Shown: in pieces, positions 7,880-17,143 of the stretch
How positions within the stretch are numbered: the stretch's first letter is position 1
How the letters are laid out: every line of letters starts with the position of its first letter
Assembly (NCBI GenBank): GCA_021806565.1
Contig: JAJZXK010000019.1
Coordinates: forward strand, 1-42,002
Source of the DNA: Bacillota bacterium
GTDB lineage: Bacteria; Bacillota; Sulfobacillia; RBS10-35; JAJYVN01
Reading direction: 5' to 3'
Length of the DNA stretch: 42,002 nucleotides
Made by a program: the position numbers and the translations under genes
Notes under the pieces: model-generated
Seen by the model: only the letters and a program-made list of their open reading frames with translations
Databases searched by the model: none
What the model was told of the DNA's origin: nothing

Positions 7880-8824
7880 TCAGGGCTTCCAGTGAATGCT
7901 CGGCCGGCGCAGGTCATGCGCTCCGTCGGGCCTGCTGCACTCGAAATACACCCACAGACCGTCTTGCGCCGCCAGCACGTCGGCGTAGCGGATGCTGCCC
8001 GTCGCACCCCGGGACACCACGGCGGGGCCGTCGGGGGTGAGGCTGCGCCACCGCGTCAGGTCCGAGGACACGGCCACCCCCAGCCGCTCCTCGTAGTTCT
8101 CCTCGACGCTCGCGCTGCCGTCATACAGGGCGACCCAGAAGGGGCCGGCCGGCACCACGCCGCCGATCCGCGCCTGGTAGCGGTCCCAACCGCTGCCCGT
8201 GCCGAGGCACTCGCCGTGCCACTGCCAGCTACGGCCGTCCAGGCTGGAGGCAAGGCCGGTGAAACAGCGCACCAGACCGGTGTTGTACGCGTCGTTGCTA
8301 CCATGCATCGCGCCGTGGTCGGCGCCGCCGGCGCGTTCTGCGCACGACAGCAATAGATAGATGCGGTCGCCGCCCCGCACCACGACCGGATCCTTCACGC
8401 CTTCGACACCGATCTCGGCGGCGGTCAGGACCGGCGTGCGATCCCCGCGAGGCAGGTCCTCCAGGCGCGCGGCCCGTAGCGCGTCCGTGCGCCAGCGGCC
8501 GTCGGCCGGGTCGACGTAGGACACCAGCCAGATCCAGCCACCGGCAGGATCCGGCAGCAAGGCGGTCCGCTCGATGGACGTCGTGCCCAGGGCGCCCTTG
8601 TCCAGGACGGCCACCTCGCGAAAGCGCAACCCGTCCTCGCTGACGCCGATCGCGTTCTGATAACCGCGATCCGGATCGATGCCGCGCGGCCTGCGCCGCC
8701 GATACGTCATGAGGACCCGGCCCTCGTGGCGCGACACCGAAGGCGCCCCGACCCAATACCCCTTGCCCGCAGCCTCCGGCTGCATCACGACCGCCGCCGC
8801 TTCTGGATCAAACGCCACCAGCAC
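7880..8824 (-). CDS. Five-bladed beta-propeller glycosidase-like protein (GH43/GH130-type fold)
   Basis: About 314 residues with the repeating blade pattern of arabinanase/levansucrase-fold glycosidases: WVGAPSVSRHEGRVLMTYR (blade 1), EDGLRFREVAVLDKG, VKDPVVVRGGDRIYLLLSC, SSDLTRWRSLTPDGP and IRYADVLAAQDGLWVYFECS. The repeated aromatic-rich strands and the KDP motif fit GH43/GH130-like families, but no catalytic triad can be assigned with certainty. No signal peptide is seen. I put the start at GTG 8824, ten bases after GAGGGGG; GTG 8818 and TTG 8866 are alternatives. It lies between two sugar oxidoreductases, which suggests cleavage or phosphorolysis of an oligosaccharide. Downstream is the second operator. 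Confidence 0.62.
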   Translation of the reverse strand: MLVAFDPEAAAVVMQPEAAGKGYWVGAPSVSRHEGRVLMTYRRRRPRGIDPDRGYQNAIGVSEDGLRFREVAVLDKGALGTTSIERTALLPDPAGGWIWLVSYVDPADGRWRTDALRAARLEDLPRGDRTPVLTAAEIGVEGVKDPVVVRGGDRIYLLLSCAERAGGADHGAMHGSNDAYNTGLVRCFTGLASSLDGRSWQWHGECLGTGSGWDRYQARIGGVVPAGPFWVALYDGSASVEENYEERLGVAVSSDLTRWRSLTPDGPAVVSRGATGSIRYADVLAAQDGLWVYFECSRPDGAHDLRRPSIHWKP

Positions 8825-8906
8825 CCTCTGCCATCCCCCTCGTGCGGACGCACGTTGCGCGTCCAACTCGCCTACCCCCGCCGACGCACCCGACCGCGAT
8901 ACACGC

Positions 8907-9908
8907 TCAGCCCGCCTCGGTTTCCACCTCTTCCAGCGCGATCACGCGCCCCTCCCGTGCCGAGCGCATGAAGGCCAGGCAGGTGGCAAGGCTCATCCGG
9001 CCGTCCGCCCCATTGTTCTCCGGCTCGCGACCCTGGCGGACGCACTCCAGGAAGTGGCGCTGGCGGGAGACAACGGCGGCCGCCGGAACCTCCTCGTCTG
9101 CGGTCGCGCCGCTGCGCCGCAAGAGCAGGCGCTCGCCCCGCAGGGCCACCGCGCCGCGGGTACCGATGATGCCCGTTGCCGCCTCCGCGACGGCGGCCGG
9201 CACCATCGCCAACTCAGCCACGCCGAAGCCGCGTGCGAACTGCAGCACCGCGAGGTCGAGGTCGTCGACCGGCAGGTCTGGGGCGACCGCCAGCGCGTGG
9301 CCGAAGACGCTGCGCACCGGCCCCCCGATCCAGTGCAGCCAGTTGACAATGTGGATCTGCTCGAAGAGCCGGCCGCCCGAGTCCTCCGGCCGCATCCGCC
9401 AATGCCCCTGAAGCCGGCGCTGTTCCCAGCCGTGCGACGGGAAGGTATGGACGCTGCGCATCCAGCAGCTCGCCAACTCCCCGAGGGTGCCCGCCTGCCA
9501 CAACTGCCACATGGCGCGGTAGGACGGGTGGAAGTGAAAGTTGGTACCGATCTGCAGTAGCACCCCGGCCCGGCGGCATGCCTCGGCCATCGCATCGGCG
9601 TCCGCGAGCGTCAGGGCGATGGGCTTTTCACAAAAGACGTGCACCCCCGCCGCCGCAGCCTGAATGGTCGGCTCCCGGTGGTGCGCCGGCGGCGTGCAGA
9701 TGAACACCGCGTCCACCTGCGCCAGCAAGGCATCCAGACTCGGATAGGCGGTCACCGACCACTCGCCGCTGCGTTGCTGCAGGCGCGGTGCGTCGACGTC
9801 CGTGATCCCGACGACTCGAACCCCCGGTTCCGCCGATAACAGCTTGAAGTGTTGGCCGGCGATCCCTCCCACCCCGACCAAGCCGACCCGCAGCACGGCA
9901 TCCGCCAT
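8907..9908 (-). CDS. Gfo/Idh/MocA-family oxidoreductase
   Basis: A 333-residue NAD(P)-dependent dehydrogenase. LRVGLVGVGGIAGQH is the nucleotide-binding loop, VVGITDVD the acidic end of strand 2, DAVFICTPPAHH the next strand, and FCEKPIALT holds the catalytic Lys near residue 94. Later come HIVNWLHWIGGPVRSVFG (substrate-binding half). The family includes inositol, glucose-fructose and sugar acid dehydrogenases; the substrate here is not known. ATG 9908 is chosen because GAGGGGG ends six bases upstream; ATG 9914 abuts that ribosome site. It begins 21 bases after the regulator's stop, so regulator and enzyme are co-transcribed. Confidence 0.88.
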   Translation of the reverse strand: MADAVLRVGLVGVGGIAGQHFKLLSAEPGVRVVGITDVDAPRLQQRSGEWSVTAYPSLDALLAQVDAVFICTPPAHHREPTIQAAAAGVHVFCEKPIALTLADADAMAEACRRAGVLLQIGTNFHFHPSYRAMWQLWQAGTLGELASCWMRSVHTFPSHGWEQRRLQGHWRMRPEDSGGRLFEQIHIVNWLHWIGGPVRSVFGHALAVAPDLPVDDLDLAVLQFARGFGVAELAMVPAAVAEAATGIIGTRGAVALRGERLLLRRSGATADEEVPAAAVVSRQRHFLECVRQGREPENNGADGRMSLATCLAFMRSAREGRVIALEEVETEAG

Positions 9909-9929
9909 CGCCATCCCCCTCGCAGAGCG

Positions 9930-11087
9930 CTATCCATCACCCGGAACGCGCCAAGCGGACCCACCGCCCGCGGCCGCCGGCAGGGGCGGCACCGCCCGGG
10001 CCGTTTCCGAACCGGCTACGCGCAGATGGACCGGCAGGACGCGGGCGCGCGGCCAAGCAGCCCAGTCGTCCTGCAGGCGGCGCAGCATCAGGGTCGCGGC
10101 CTCCCGGCCCATCGCTTCGGCCGGCACTTCCACCAGGGCACAACCGTCCAAGGGCGCTCCGTCGGTACTGACGCTGAACGCGGCCAGTTCGCACCGCCGG
10201 CCCAGGGCCCGCAGGTGGTGGCGGAAGGTCACCGCGGTTGGGGTGTTCACCACGAGGGCTGCCGTCGGCGGATCCCCGTCCCAAAGGCGCCCGATGCGTT
10301 CGGAAGAAACGCTCTGCGGCACGTCGCGCGCGAAAACGTCCATCAACACCAAGCTGAAGTCCACCGGTATCCCCGCGCGTTCGTGGGCCGCGCAGTAGCC
10401 GCGCAGGCGGTCGGCGACGGCGGAAACCTCGCGCTCCTCGCCGTTGACGAATGCGATCCTGCGGTGGCCGCGCGCCAGCAGGTGCTGCACCGCCGCGGCC
10501 GCGCCGCCAGCGTTGTCCACCACCACCCGGTCCGCCTCGACCTCCGGATGGTAGCGGCCCAAATAGACCAGGGGCAGGCCCGGCCCCGAGAGTTCGCGGA
10601 AGACTTCCCGGTTGGCCCATCCCTGCGCGGGATAGACGATGAGCCCGGCCACCCCGATCCGCCGCGCCTGCCGCGCCTGCCGCTCCTCGCGCTCTGGATC
10701 GTTGTCGGTACAGGTCACGACCGCCGTCCAGCCGGCGGGCCGCAGGATCTCTTCCGCCCCGCGCATCATGGCGAGAATGTTCTCGCTCGCCAGCCACGGG
10801 ACGGAAAGCGTCACCACCCGGATGTCGCCGACCCCGTCCAGCGACGCGGCCCGTTGCGGCACCGACCGGATCACGCGGGTGCGTCGACCGCGCGCGGTCT
10901 CCACCACACCCGCGCTTCGCAGTTCCTGCAGGGCGCGGCGCACGGTGATGCGACTCACCGCGAAGGCGTCCGTCAGTTCGCTCTCCGTAGGTAGGAGTCC
11001 CCCGACCGCCCAGCGGCCCGCCTCGATCCCCTCCAACAGGGCCCGGCGCAGCCGCTCATACTGTGGTACGGGCACATTGTCATCCAT
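9930..11087 (-). CDS. GntR-family regulator with LacI-type sugar-binding domain
   Basis: A 385-residue regulator. Residues 8-75 are a GntR winged helix (VPQYERLRRALLEGI, LPTESELTDAFAVSRITVRRALQEL). From about residue 88 onward comes a periplasmic-binding-protein-like effector domain (IRVVTLSVPWLASENI, GVAGLIVYPAQG, HLLARGHRRIAFVNG, TAALVVNTPTAV), the same architecture as AraR. Regulators of this type usually repress and are released by a sugar. It is the first gene of the unit that includes the oxidoreductase at 8907-9908. A palindromic operator candidate stands 41 bases upstream, so autoregulation is likely, and the second copy at 7762 would tie in the sulfatase genes. Confidence 0.88.
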   Translation of the reverse strand: MDDNVPVPQYERLRRALLEGIEAGRWAVGGLLPTESELTDAFAVSRITVRRALQELRSAGVVETARGRRTRVIRSVPQRAASLDGVGDIRVVTLSVPWLASENILAMMRGAEEILRPAGWTAVVTCTDNDPEREERQARQARRIGVAGLIVYPAQGWANREVFRELSGPGLPLVYLGRYHPEVEADRVVVDNAGGAAAAVQHLLARGHRRIAFVNGEEREVSAVADRLRGYCAAHERAGIPVDFSLVLMDVFARDVPQSVSSERIGRLWDGDPPTAALVVNTPTAVTFRHHLRALGRRCELAAFSVSTDGAPLDGCALVEVPAEAMGREAATLMLRRLQDDWAAWPRARVLPVHLRVAGSETARAVPPLPAAAGGGSAWRVPGDG

Positions 11088-11127
11088 GCCGACACCCCGA
11101 TACGACCCGCGCGGACACGGGCGGCGC

Positions 11128-11152
11128 TGTTATAACTCCGCACCATTCCGCC
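11128..11152 (-). promoter_or_regulatory. Candidate operator, copy 1 (TGTTATAAC palindrome plus ACCATTCCGCC)
   Basis: GTTATAAC (11129-11136) is a perfect 8-base palindrome; the extended form TGTTATAACT matches the 7762 copy at 9 of 10 positions. After five bases follows ACCATTCCGCC (11142-11152), identical to the other copy. It lies 41 bases upstream of the regulator's start codon, in the gap behind the solute-binding protein gene. Confidence 0.6.
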
Positions 11153-11248
11153 CAGCGCCTCGATCCCCTGCTGACTCGGGCCGCACAGGTCGCGGGACAT
11201 CCACGGCGCCGTCCGGAGCGAATCCGGCACGCCCGCCCGATGACGGGC

Positions 11249-12688
11249 TCACCCGCCTTCCGCGAACATGCCGGCAAGACGCTGAACCGCCTTGCGGCGA
11301 GCGGCCACCTCGGCCTTCAGGTTGGGCGACGGCGTCCCGGCCCATTGCTTTTCCAAGGCGTCGATCTGCTGCGCGGCGGTCTGCAATCCCTGCCGGACCC
11401 CGACCCGGCCGGCCGCCATCTGCCCCGCCGCCGCCCCGTACATCCCCCATGCCTGCGGATCGGCGTAGCGGAAGACACCGCCGGGATACGCCTGATCGTG
11501 CAGCACGTATTGGGCGAAGGCCTCCAGGTTCTTGTGCGCCAACGGGGGAGCCACCGACCGCACAACCCGCGGCCAGTCCGGCCAAAGCGACTTGAGCGCC
11601 GGGGGGAACAGAATCGCCTTCATCAGTGTGCGCTGATAGGTCTGTCCCACGCAAACCTCCCGCAGCAACTCCCAACAGGCGTCGGGATGCTTGGCCTCGG
11701 CGCTGATGGCCCAGAAGTCCGAGTTGGCGAAGGTGGCCGGACGCACGGGCCAGTTCGGCATCGGGTAGAAGTTCCAGTGCATCGACGACAGGGTCTGGAC
11801 CCACGCCGGCAGGGTCTGAATCCAAAACGCGCCGGTGGTCGCCAGACCCGAGGCGAAGTTCGCTTGATACTGCTGCCCCAGGTTTGCCGCCACCCCCGTG
11901 TGGAGCTGGTCGAACAACCACCGCCCGGCGGCGTAAGCGGCAGGGCTGTTCAACCCACTGCTCGTCCCCTTCGGACCGACGACCTGTGCCCCGAAGCCAT
12001 GGTAGTAAAAGCTGGCGGGAGCACCGAAGAACGTCGTGCCGAAACGGTGGCCGCCGCCGGCCCCCTTGGCCGTCCCCGCGGTGCTGCGCGCGAGCGTGGC
12101 CCACTGCGCGGCCGTCCAGCCGGCCGCCGGGTACCGCTGTCCCAAACGGTCGAGCAACCCCTCGTTGACGAGCATCACGACCGTGCCGACATACGCCGGC
12201 AGGGCGAACAGACCGGCCCCCTGGCTGAAGACGTGCAACTGGCTGGTCGCGAACAGCGTCTCGGACACATTGTCGCGGCGCAGGTACGGCCGCAGGTCGA
12301 TAAGCAAACCCTGCTCCAAATACGGAGCGATCGAGTTGTCCGCAAAGACGTCGGGCCCCGCCCCGGCCAAGAGCGCGGTGGTAACGGCGGACGCGCCGCG
12401 GCTTGGTCCCCAATTGCGGATCTCGATCGACGGGTGGCGCGAACGAAAACCCGCAAGAGCCCGGTCGGCCAAAGACATCAGGATCTTGAGGGAAACCTGC
12501 GACGCGCCCGACCAGGCCTGGAAAATGGGAGACCAAACCACGACCGCCTTGGCGCCGGTGCTCGTCGTCCGGGCCGAGTGGTGGGAGCAACCGGACAGGG
12601 CCCCGGTACCAGCCGCCGCGGCCGCGCATCCGCCCAGGGTCCGCAACCAGTCGCGCCGAGTCCTTTGCGCACGAGCCGGAACCCGCAC
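11249..12688 (-). CDS. ABC-type sugar solute-binding lipoprotein with Tat-like signal
   Basis: A 479-residue extracellular solute-binding protein (family 1-like). The signal carries a twin-arginine motif (R11-R12-D-W-L), a hydrophobic stretch and the lipobox L-S-G-C34, so it is probably a Tat-exported lipoprotein on the outer face of the membrane. Typical features of carbohydrate-binding members follow: a long first lobe with FADNSIAPYLEQGLLIDLRPYL, GLFALPAYVGTVVMLVN and TTGAFWIQTLPAW. Start GTG 12688 has GGAGGG at seven bases. No permease or ATPase gene is nearby, so it would have to share a transporter encoded elsewhere. Position just upstream of the regulator and sulfatase units suggests uptake of their substrate. 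Confidence 0.82.
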   Translation of the reverse strand: MRVPARAQRTRRDWLRTLGGCAAAAAGTGALSGCSHHSARTTSTGAKAVVVWSPIFQAWSGASQVSLKILMSLADRALAGFRSRHPSIEIRNWGPSRGASAVTTALLAGAGPDVFADNSIAPYLEQGLLIDLRPYLRRDNVSETLFATSQLHVFSQGAGLFALPAYVGTVVMLVNEGLLDRLGQRYPAAGWTAAQWATLARSTAGTAKGAGGGHRFGTTFFGAPASFYYHGFGAQVVGPKGTSSGLNSPAAYAAGRWLFDQLHTGVAANLGQQYQANFASGLATTGAFWIQTLPAWVQTLSSMHWNFYPMPNWPVRPATFANSDFWAISAEAKHPDACWELLREVCVGQTYQRTLMKAILFPPALKSLWPDWPRVVRSVAPPLAHKNLEAFAQYVLHDQAYPGGVFRYADPQAWGMYGAAAGQMAAGRVGVRQGLQTAAQQIDALEKQWAGTPSPNLKAEVAARRKAVQRLAGMFAEGG

Positions 12689-12742
12689 CCGCCATCCCTC
12701 CACTGCCGCTGCCGTCCCCCGTGGAACCACCCCCTGGTCCAT

Positions 12743-13498
12743 CCGTGGGATGGTCGACGTTTGGTGCAGCTTTTGTCATGCGTCGACAGACATCCTTGGT
12801 GACGTGCCGGATGGCGCACCAACTGCAAAGCTCCCGGCGACCCGAAATCGCCGACCCATATGCGGCTCACCGTTCGGCACCCCCCCTCTCTGCCACAGAT
12901 AGGATGAGACAGGCAAAGACACTAGATCGACACTCCCGAGGGCGGGGAGAGGATGCGAACAGATGGACGGAGCGAGGCACCTGGTCGGGCAAGCAGTGGA
13001 CGGTACCGGGCAACTGGCAGGTCGGAGGTTCCGGTGGGGCCGGACCCCGAGGTGCGTCCGCGGGGTGGGCGGCGGCGATTCACCGCCGTGTACAAGCAGC
13101 AGATCACTCCGTCGGACGAGGGGAACACCAGATCCATCCCCCGCGACTCAGCAGCCGACTGAACGACCCTACAGCCATTCGGGAAATTGTCTCGCGGTGC
13201 TTGACAGATTCCGCCGGCGCACCGGGGACGTGCGGTGCAACACGCCGCTCTCGGACGTGTCGGGCGGAAAGATGCGGCGGAGGAGGCGGACGGCGGGCCG
13301 CGTACCGTTCCACATCGGACTTCGCGAACGCTGAAGCCGGGGATGGTGAGAATGCGACGGGCCAGACCTGTGTGGCTTCGGATGCGTACGACGATGCGGT
13401 CGGCAACGCGGTGTGGTGTCCCAAGCCCGACCGATCCGAGGCGCGTCCCCCGATCGAGAGGCGCGCGTGGGGCGCGGCGAAGCGGTGGCGGTAGAGCG
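12743..13498. other. 756-bp gap with transposase debris
   Basis: No intact gene is visible. At about 13033-13110 (plus strand) a frame reads PEVRPRGGRRRFTAVYKQQI, which resembles the opening of IS3-type OrfA transposases (RRRFTAEYK). The frame soon breaks down, so at most a fragment is left. TTGACA at 13201 lacks a -10 box at the right spacing. The rest shows no recognisable feature. Confidence 0.35.
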
Positions 13499-14455
13499 AT
13501 GACCACAGGACCTGGGGAGCACGCCGCCACCCCCCATGGCTTCGAACTCCCACCCGACGATCAGCGCCTGTTGCGTTCCCTGCCACCCCCCGAGGCCCTG
13601 GCTTGGGTGGCAGGCGCGGTGGGTGCCGGAGCGCGGGTCACAGCCGTACGCGCCATGGAAGGCGGCACGTCCTCTGCCGTGCACTGCGTCGACGTGGTGG
13701 ACCGCTCGGGCCGGCGGTATGCACTCGTGCTGCGCCGCTATGTCCGCGCGGACTGGCTGGCGGATGAGCCCGACGTTCCGGTACGGGAAGCGTCCACCCT
13801 CCAGGTGCTACGCGGCTCGCCGGTGGCGGCCCCCGAACTGGTCGGGGTGGATCCCGATGGCGGCGCCTCAGGTGGAACCCCGGCGCTCGCGATGACGCGC
13901 CTCGACGGTCGGCTCGACTGGTCGCCGGCGGACCTCGATCCCTACCTGGAGCGGTTGGCGTGTGTGCTACCGAGGATCCACGCCGTACCCCTACCCGGAA
14001 GGTGTCCGCTCCCCGCATATCGCCCCTATGCCCTCCGCATGCACAGACAACCACGCTGGGCCCTGAGGCCGCGCGTGTGGGAACAGGCAATCGAGGTCCT
14101 GGACGGTTCTCCTCCGGGTCGCGCGGGCGGAGTCTTGATCCACCGCGACTACCACCCGGGCAACGTGCTGTGGCGGAAGGGAATGGTGACCGGGGTGGTC
14201 GACTGGGCGAACGCCAGCGTCGGTATGCCCGAAGCGGATGTCGGCCACTGCCGCGCCAATCTGTACGGACGCTTCGGGTCGGAGGCGGCGGACCGTTTCC
14301 TGACCATGTACCACGCGTGTTCCGGGCGGCGCGACTACCACCCCTACTGGGATATCGCGGCCGCGATCGGCGGCATGGGCCGGTCGCTGGACGACCGGCC
14401 CAACCTTGCGGATGAAGCCTTCCTGGAGGCGGCGGTGCGGCGGCTGGGAGCTTGA
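13499..14455 (+). CDS. Aminoglycoside phosphotransferase-fold kinase (APH family)
   Basis: A 318-residue protein with the APH/choline kinase fold. The N-lobe has EGGTSSAVHCVDV and YALVLRRYV (ATP-binding Lys position replaced by Arg, as often seen). The catalytic loop is IHRDYHPGNVLW near residue 218 and the metal-binding segment is VVDWANASVG near residue 238. Such enzymes phosphorylate antibiotics, choline, homoserine, sugars or other small molecules; the substrate cannot be deduced. The start at ATG 13499 has only a weak ribosome site. It stands alone between transposon remnants on both sides, which suggests it came in or moved with mobile DNA. Confidence 0.8.
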   Translation: MTTGPGEHAATPHGFELPPDDQRLLRSLPPPEALAWVAGAVGAGARVTAVRAMEGGTSSAVHCVDVVDRSGRRYALVLRRYVRADWLADEPDVPVREASTLQVLRGSPVAAPELVGVDPDGGASGGTPALAMTRLDGRLDWSPADLDPYLERLACVLPRIHAVPLPGRCPLPAYRPYALRMHRQPRWALRPRVWEQAIEVLDGSPPGRAGGVLIHRDYHPGNVLWRKGMVTGVVDWANASVGMPEADVGHCRANLYGRFGSEAADRFLTMYHACSGRRDYHPYWDIAAAIGGMGRSLDDRPNLADEAFLEAAVRRLGA

Positions 14456-14498
14456 AGCAGTTGTCCTAAACAATACGCATCACTCCGATAAGGGAGGG

Positions 14499-14930
14499 AT
14501 GAACAGGTTTGGCATGCTGCCAGAGGTTCTCCGTCCCTGGGATGGCGCCCAGGCACTGAGGATCCCGCCGATGGGACACCGATGGGACAAGGAAGGCAAA
14601 CTCCGCCCCCTTGCCCGGTCCGAGGGTGGGCACCGACGGTACGCACGGGCGGTGTCCTGGCCCTGTGGGGCCAGGACACCGCCGGGGACGGCATCGCGTG
14701 GTCGATGCGGCACGGCGTCGCGAGATTCTTCTGGTGGAGTATCCGGTTCGGTTGGGCGCATCGTGGTCACCTCAGACCAGGAGCCGGAGGACGCGGCGTC
14801 CGAGTTAGTGAAGGACATGCTGGCCACCGTAACCAACTCCTCAGCGAAGCGGTACGGAATGCGGGGCGGGCGCAAAGCGCGGACGGCTGTGCGGGCAGCC
14901 CCGGAGGAGGCAGGCGCGGTTGGCGGGTAG
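14499..14930 (+). pseudogene. tnpA: IS607-type serine recombinase TnpA, internally deleted
   Basis: The ATG at 14499 follows GGGAGGG. The N-terminus holds the MerR-like DNA-binding segment WDKEGKLRPLARSEGGHRRY, and the C-terminus has LVKDMLATVTNSSAKRYGMRGG, the end of IS607-type serine recombinases. Between them the catalytic resolvase domain (Ser nucleophile and YxRxSs-type motif, normally about 120 residues) is missing, replaced by a short Gly/Arg/Ser-rich stretch. The total is about 143 residues against about 200 in the family. It overlaps the start of a tnpB-like gene, the usual IS607 layout. Non-functional. Confidence 0.65.
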
Positions 14931-15840
14931 GCGGGCCAAGGTCCAAAAGGCTGACGGGACGCTCACCGTGCAATGCGAGTGGTTTCCCGCCGCGCCCGCA
15001 GGAGGTGGCCGGCCCAATCCCTGGCGGCGAGGCGAGGAGTGCTGGCTGGAGACCGAGGCGCGTCTGTTCGGGGGCGCGGTGCGCACGGCGTTCCACCGGC
15101 TGGCGGAGGGACGGACGAAGACGGCGCGCACCGTGCCGCCCGTGGGCACGCCGGACGCGACCGCCACCCCGGACCTGGCGGTAGCGGTGGAGATCACGAG
15201 CGACAGGGCCGCCGCCCTGCGTCGGGAATCGAAGCGGAATCTGCAGACAGCGTTCGGGCTCAACAGCCAGTATGCGGACGACGCGATCCTCAAGGCCAAC
15301 GAGGTCATGGTTGCGCAACGGGCGCTGATCCCCGTGGAGATCGCGGAGACCGAGGCGAACCGAGCACGGCCCGGAAGCGGAAGGTCAACGTGCGGAGAGC
15401 AGAACGGCTGGCGGCGGCGGGCCGCGGGGACGAAGCCGCGGCGGTTGCCCGCGCCATCTGCGCGCAGGACCTGCGCTTAGCCAGGCTGGACGCGAAGTTG
15501 GCAGCGTACCGCCGGCACCGATCGGAGGGGACGATCCCCAAGGTGGTCTTCGGTGGCAAGCGCCTGTGGTGTCGGCTGTGCCGGAGCGTAGGTCCGGAGC
15601 ACGCGCGCCTGCGGGCGCGGTGGCAGGCGGCACGTCGGGGACGACTGTACAGCCGGGGGGATGAAAGCAAGGGCGGGAACCCGAACCTGCGCATCCGCGG
15701 CCCTATGCATCGGACGCAAGGCGCTTGGGTATCGCCGCCGGTTCCCGCGGCGACTGCGGGAGCGGTTGGAGACGGTACGCAAGGCCCTGGCGGACCATGG
15801 CCAAACGATGGACGGACGGGGCGAAGCGGCTGGTGACGAC
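14920..15840 (+). pseudogene. tnpB: tnpB of IS607-type element, frameshifted and truncated
   Basis: The first frame (14920 to about 15370, TTG start) contains FGGAVRTAFHRLAEG and FGLNSQYADDAILKANEVMVAQRALI, typical of the N-terminal domain of this TnpB group. The frame then shifts; the next one (to about 15700) carries LAAYRRHRSEGTIPKVVFGG and RRGRLYSRGDESKGGNPNLRI. A further shift leads to GYRRRFPRRLRERLETVRKAL (about 15725-15790). The RuvC nuclease domain with its Asp and Glu residues and the zinc ribbon are gone. With the tnpA remnant before it, this is a decayed IS607-type element of about 1.4 kb. Confidence 0.65.
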
Positions 15841-16319
15841 GGAAAAAGGCTCTCCGGTGGAAAGGCGAGCCCGGACCATCGAGCTGCACAGTGGAGCCGT
15901 GGGGGAAAGCGACCTGGCCGCGCTTGGTAGCAGGGACTTGCCTCGGTGGCGGAAACGACGCGCAGAACGGGATGGCCCCTGGGCGGCCCTGGTGGCGCTG
16001 CAGCCGTCGCGGTGGGGAAAGACGCTGTTAGCGGGGACAGCGGAAAACCCGTAGGGGGGCCTCACAGTCCGCCGGGGCCCCGGCAGGGGGCGCCGCGCGA
16101 AACCGGGCGGATGCAGCGGGCGTGGGCCGTGCGAACGCTCTTTGGTCCGGATGGGAGTCCCGGCGTGCGCCGTGATTGCCGCCTAGCCCGAGTCCGCCTG
16201 TCGCCTATGGCCCCGCGAGGGGCAAATCCAAGGCCGAAAGGGGCGAAGGCCTGGTCGGGCGGACGGTGTGGAAGACCGAGAAATCGGTTGGCACACATTC
16301 TTCTGACCAGGCACTTCCC
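15841..16319. other. Gap after the IS607 remnant
   Basis: No convincing gene. Several frames are open, as expected at this GC content, but none matches a family I recognise. It probably includes the far end of the decayed element and the upstream region of the YwiC-like gene. Confidence 0.3.
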
Positions 16320-17111
16320 GTGGCGCGATGGCCCTCGGAACGGGGCACCTGGGTCATCGTCGGACTGTCGTGGACCGCAGGCACCGCGCCGGCAGCGCTC
16401 GGCCGCGGCTTCGGCCCAGACCTCCTCCTGGGTGCGGCCATCTTCTGCGGCGTCATGGCTCGGGAACCGCTGGTGTGGTCTCTGTGGCGGCGGACTCACA
16501 AAGTTGCTCCCTCTGCGGAGTGGCGGCGGGGTGCCGCATGGGCGGCAGCCGCGCTGGTCCTCACCGCATCTTGGTGGCATGCGCACCCGCTACCGGTCCA
16601 GCGCGCCGGATTGGCGCTTGCGCTGCTTGGCGTCGGCTGGGACTCCGCGATGCGACTGGTGCGAGCCAGCGCTTGGTGGCCTGGCGTCGCAGGCTCCGCC
16701 TGCACCTCCGCGGGTGTCTACCTCGCCGCGCTCGCCACGCCCCTCGCGCCCGCAACCTGGCTGGCGGCCGCCGGCATCGGGTACGCCGTCGGATGCACCA
16801 TGTGTGCCATGGGCGTCTACACCAGCAGGGTACCGCGGTCCCGGCCCGCGGGGGTCACAGTTTCCACCCGCCTACTGTGGGGTTGGTCGGCCGGGGGCGG
16901 GGTCTCGCTCGCCGTCGCGGGGATGACGACCGGGTGTCTGGCGATGCCTGCGGTTGCGCTGGGTATGGGCCTGCTTCACGCCGAACTGGCACATGAGCAG
17001 CCGCGCACACTGGACTTCCGCCGCCTGGGGTGGCAGGAGACGGTTTGGTTGGCAACGGTGGTCGCTCTGATTCTCTGGATGGCGGGCTGGGGTCCAACCC
17101 CCGCTCCGTGA
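16320..17111 (+). CDS. YwiC-like integral membrane protein
   Basis: About 263 residues, almost entirely hydrophobic, with roughly eight membrane segments (for instance FGPDLLLGAAIFCGVMA, AAWAAAALVLTASW, LALALLGVGWDSAM, TVWLATVVALILWMAGW). The opening RWPSERGTWV matches the conserved W-P-x-E-x-G-x-W start of the YwiC-like family, whose function is unknown. GTG 16320 places this motif at the N-terminus as in the family; the frame is open further upstream. It lies alone, 420 bp ahead of the MarR gene. Two inverted repeats follow its stop. Confidence 0.65.
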   Translation: MARWPSERGTWVIVGLSWTAGTAPAALGRGFGPDLLLGAAIFCGVMAREPLVWSLWRRTHKVAPSAEWRRGAAWAAAALVLTASWWHAHPLPVQRAGLALALLGVGWDSAMRLVRASAWWPGVAGSACTSAGVYLAALATPLAPATWLAAAGIGYAVGCTMCAMGVYTSRVPRSRPAGVTVSTRLLWGWSAGGGVSLAVAGMTTGCLAMPAVALGMGLLHAELAHEQPRTLDFRRLGWQETVWLATVVALILWMAGWGPTPAP

Positions 17112-17143
17112 CCTTTCCGTTCTCACGAAAATAGCCGCTGAGC

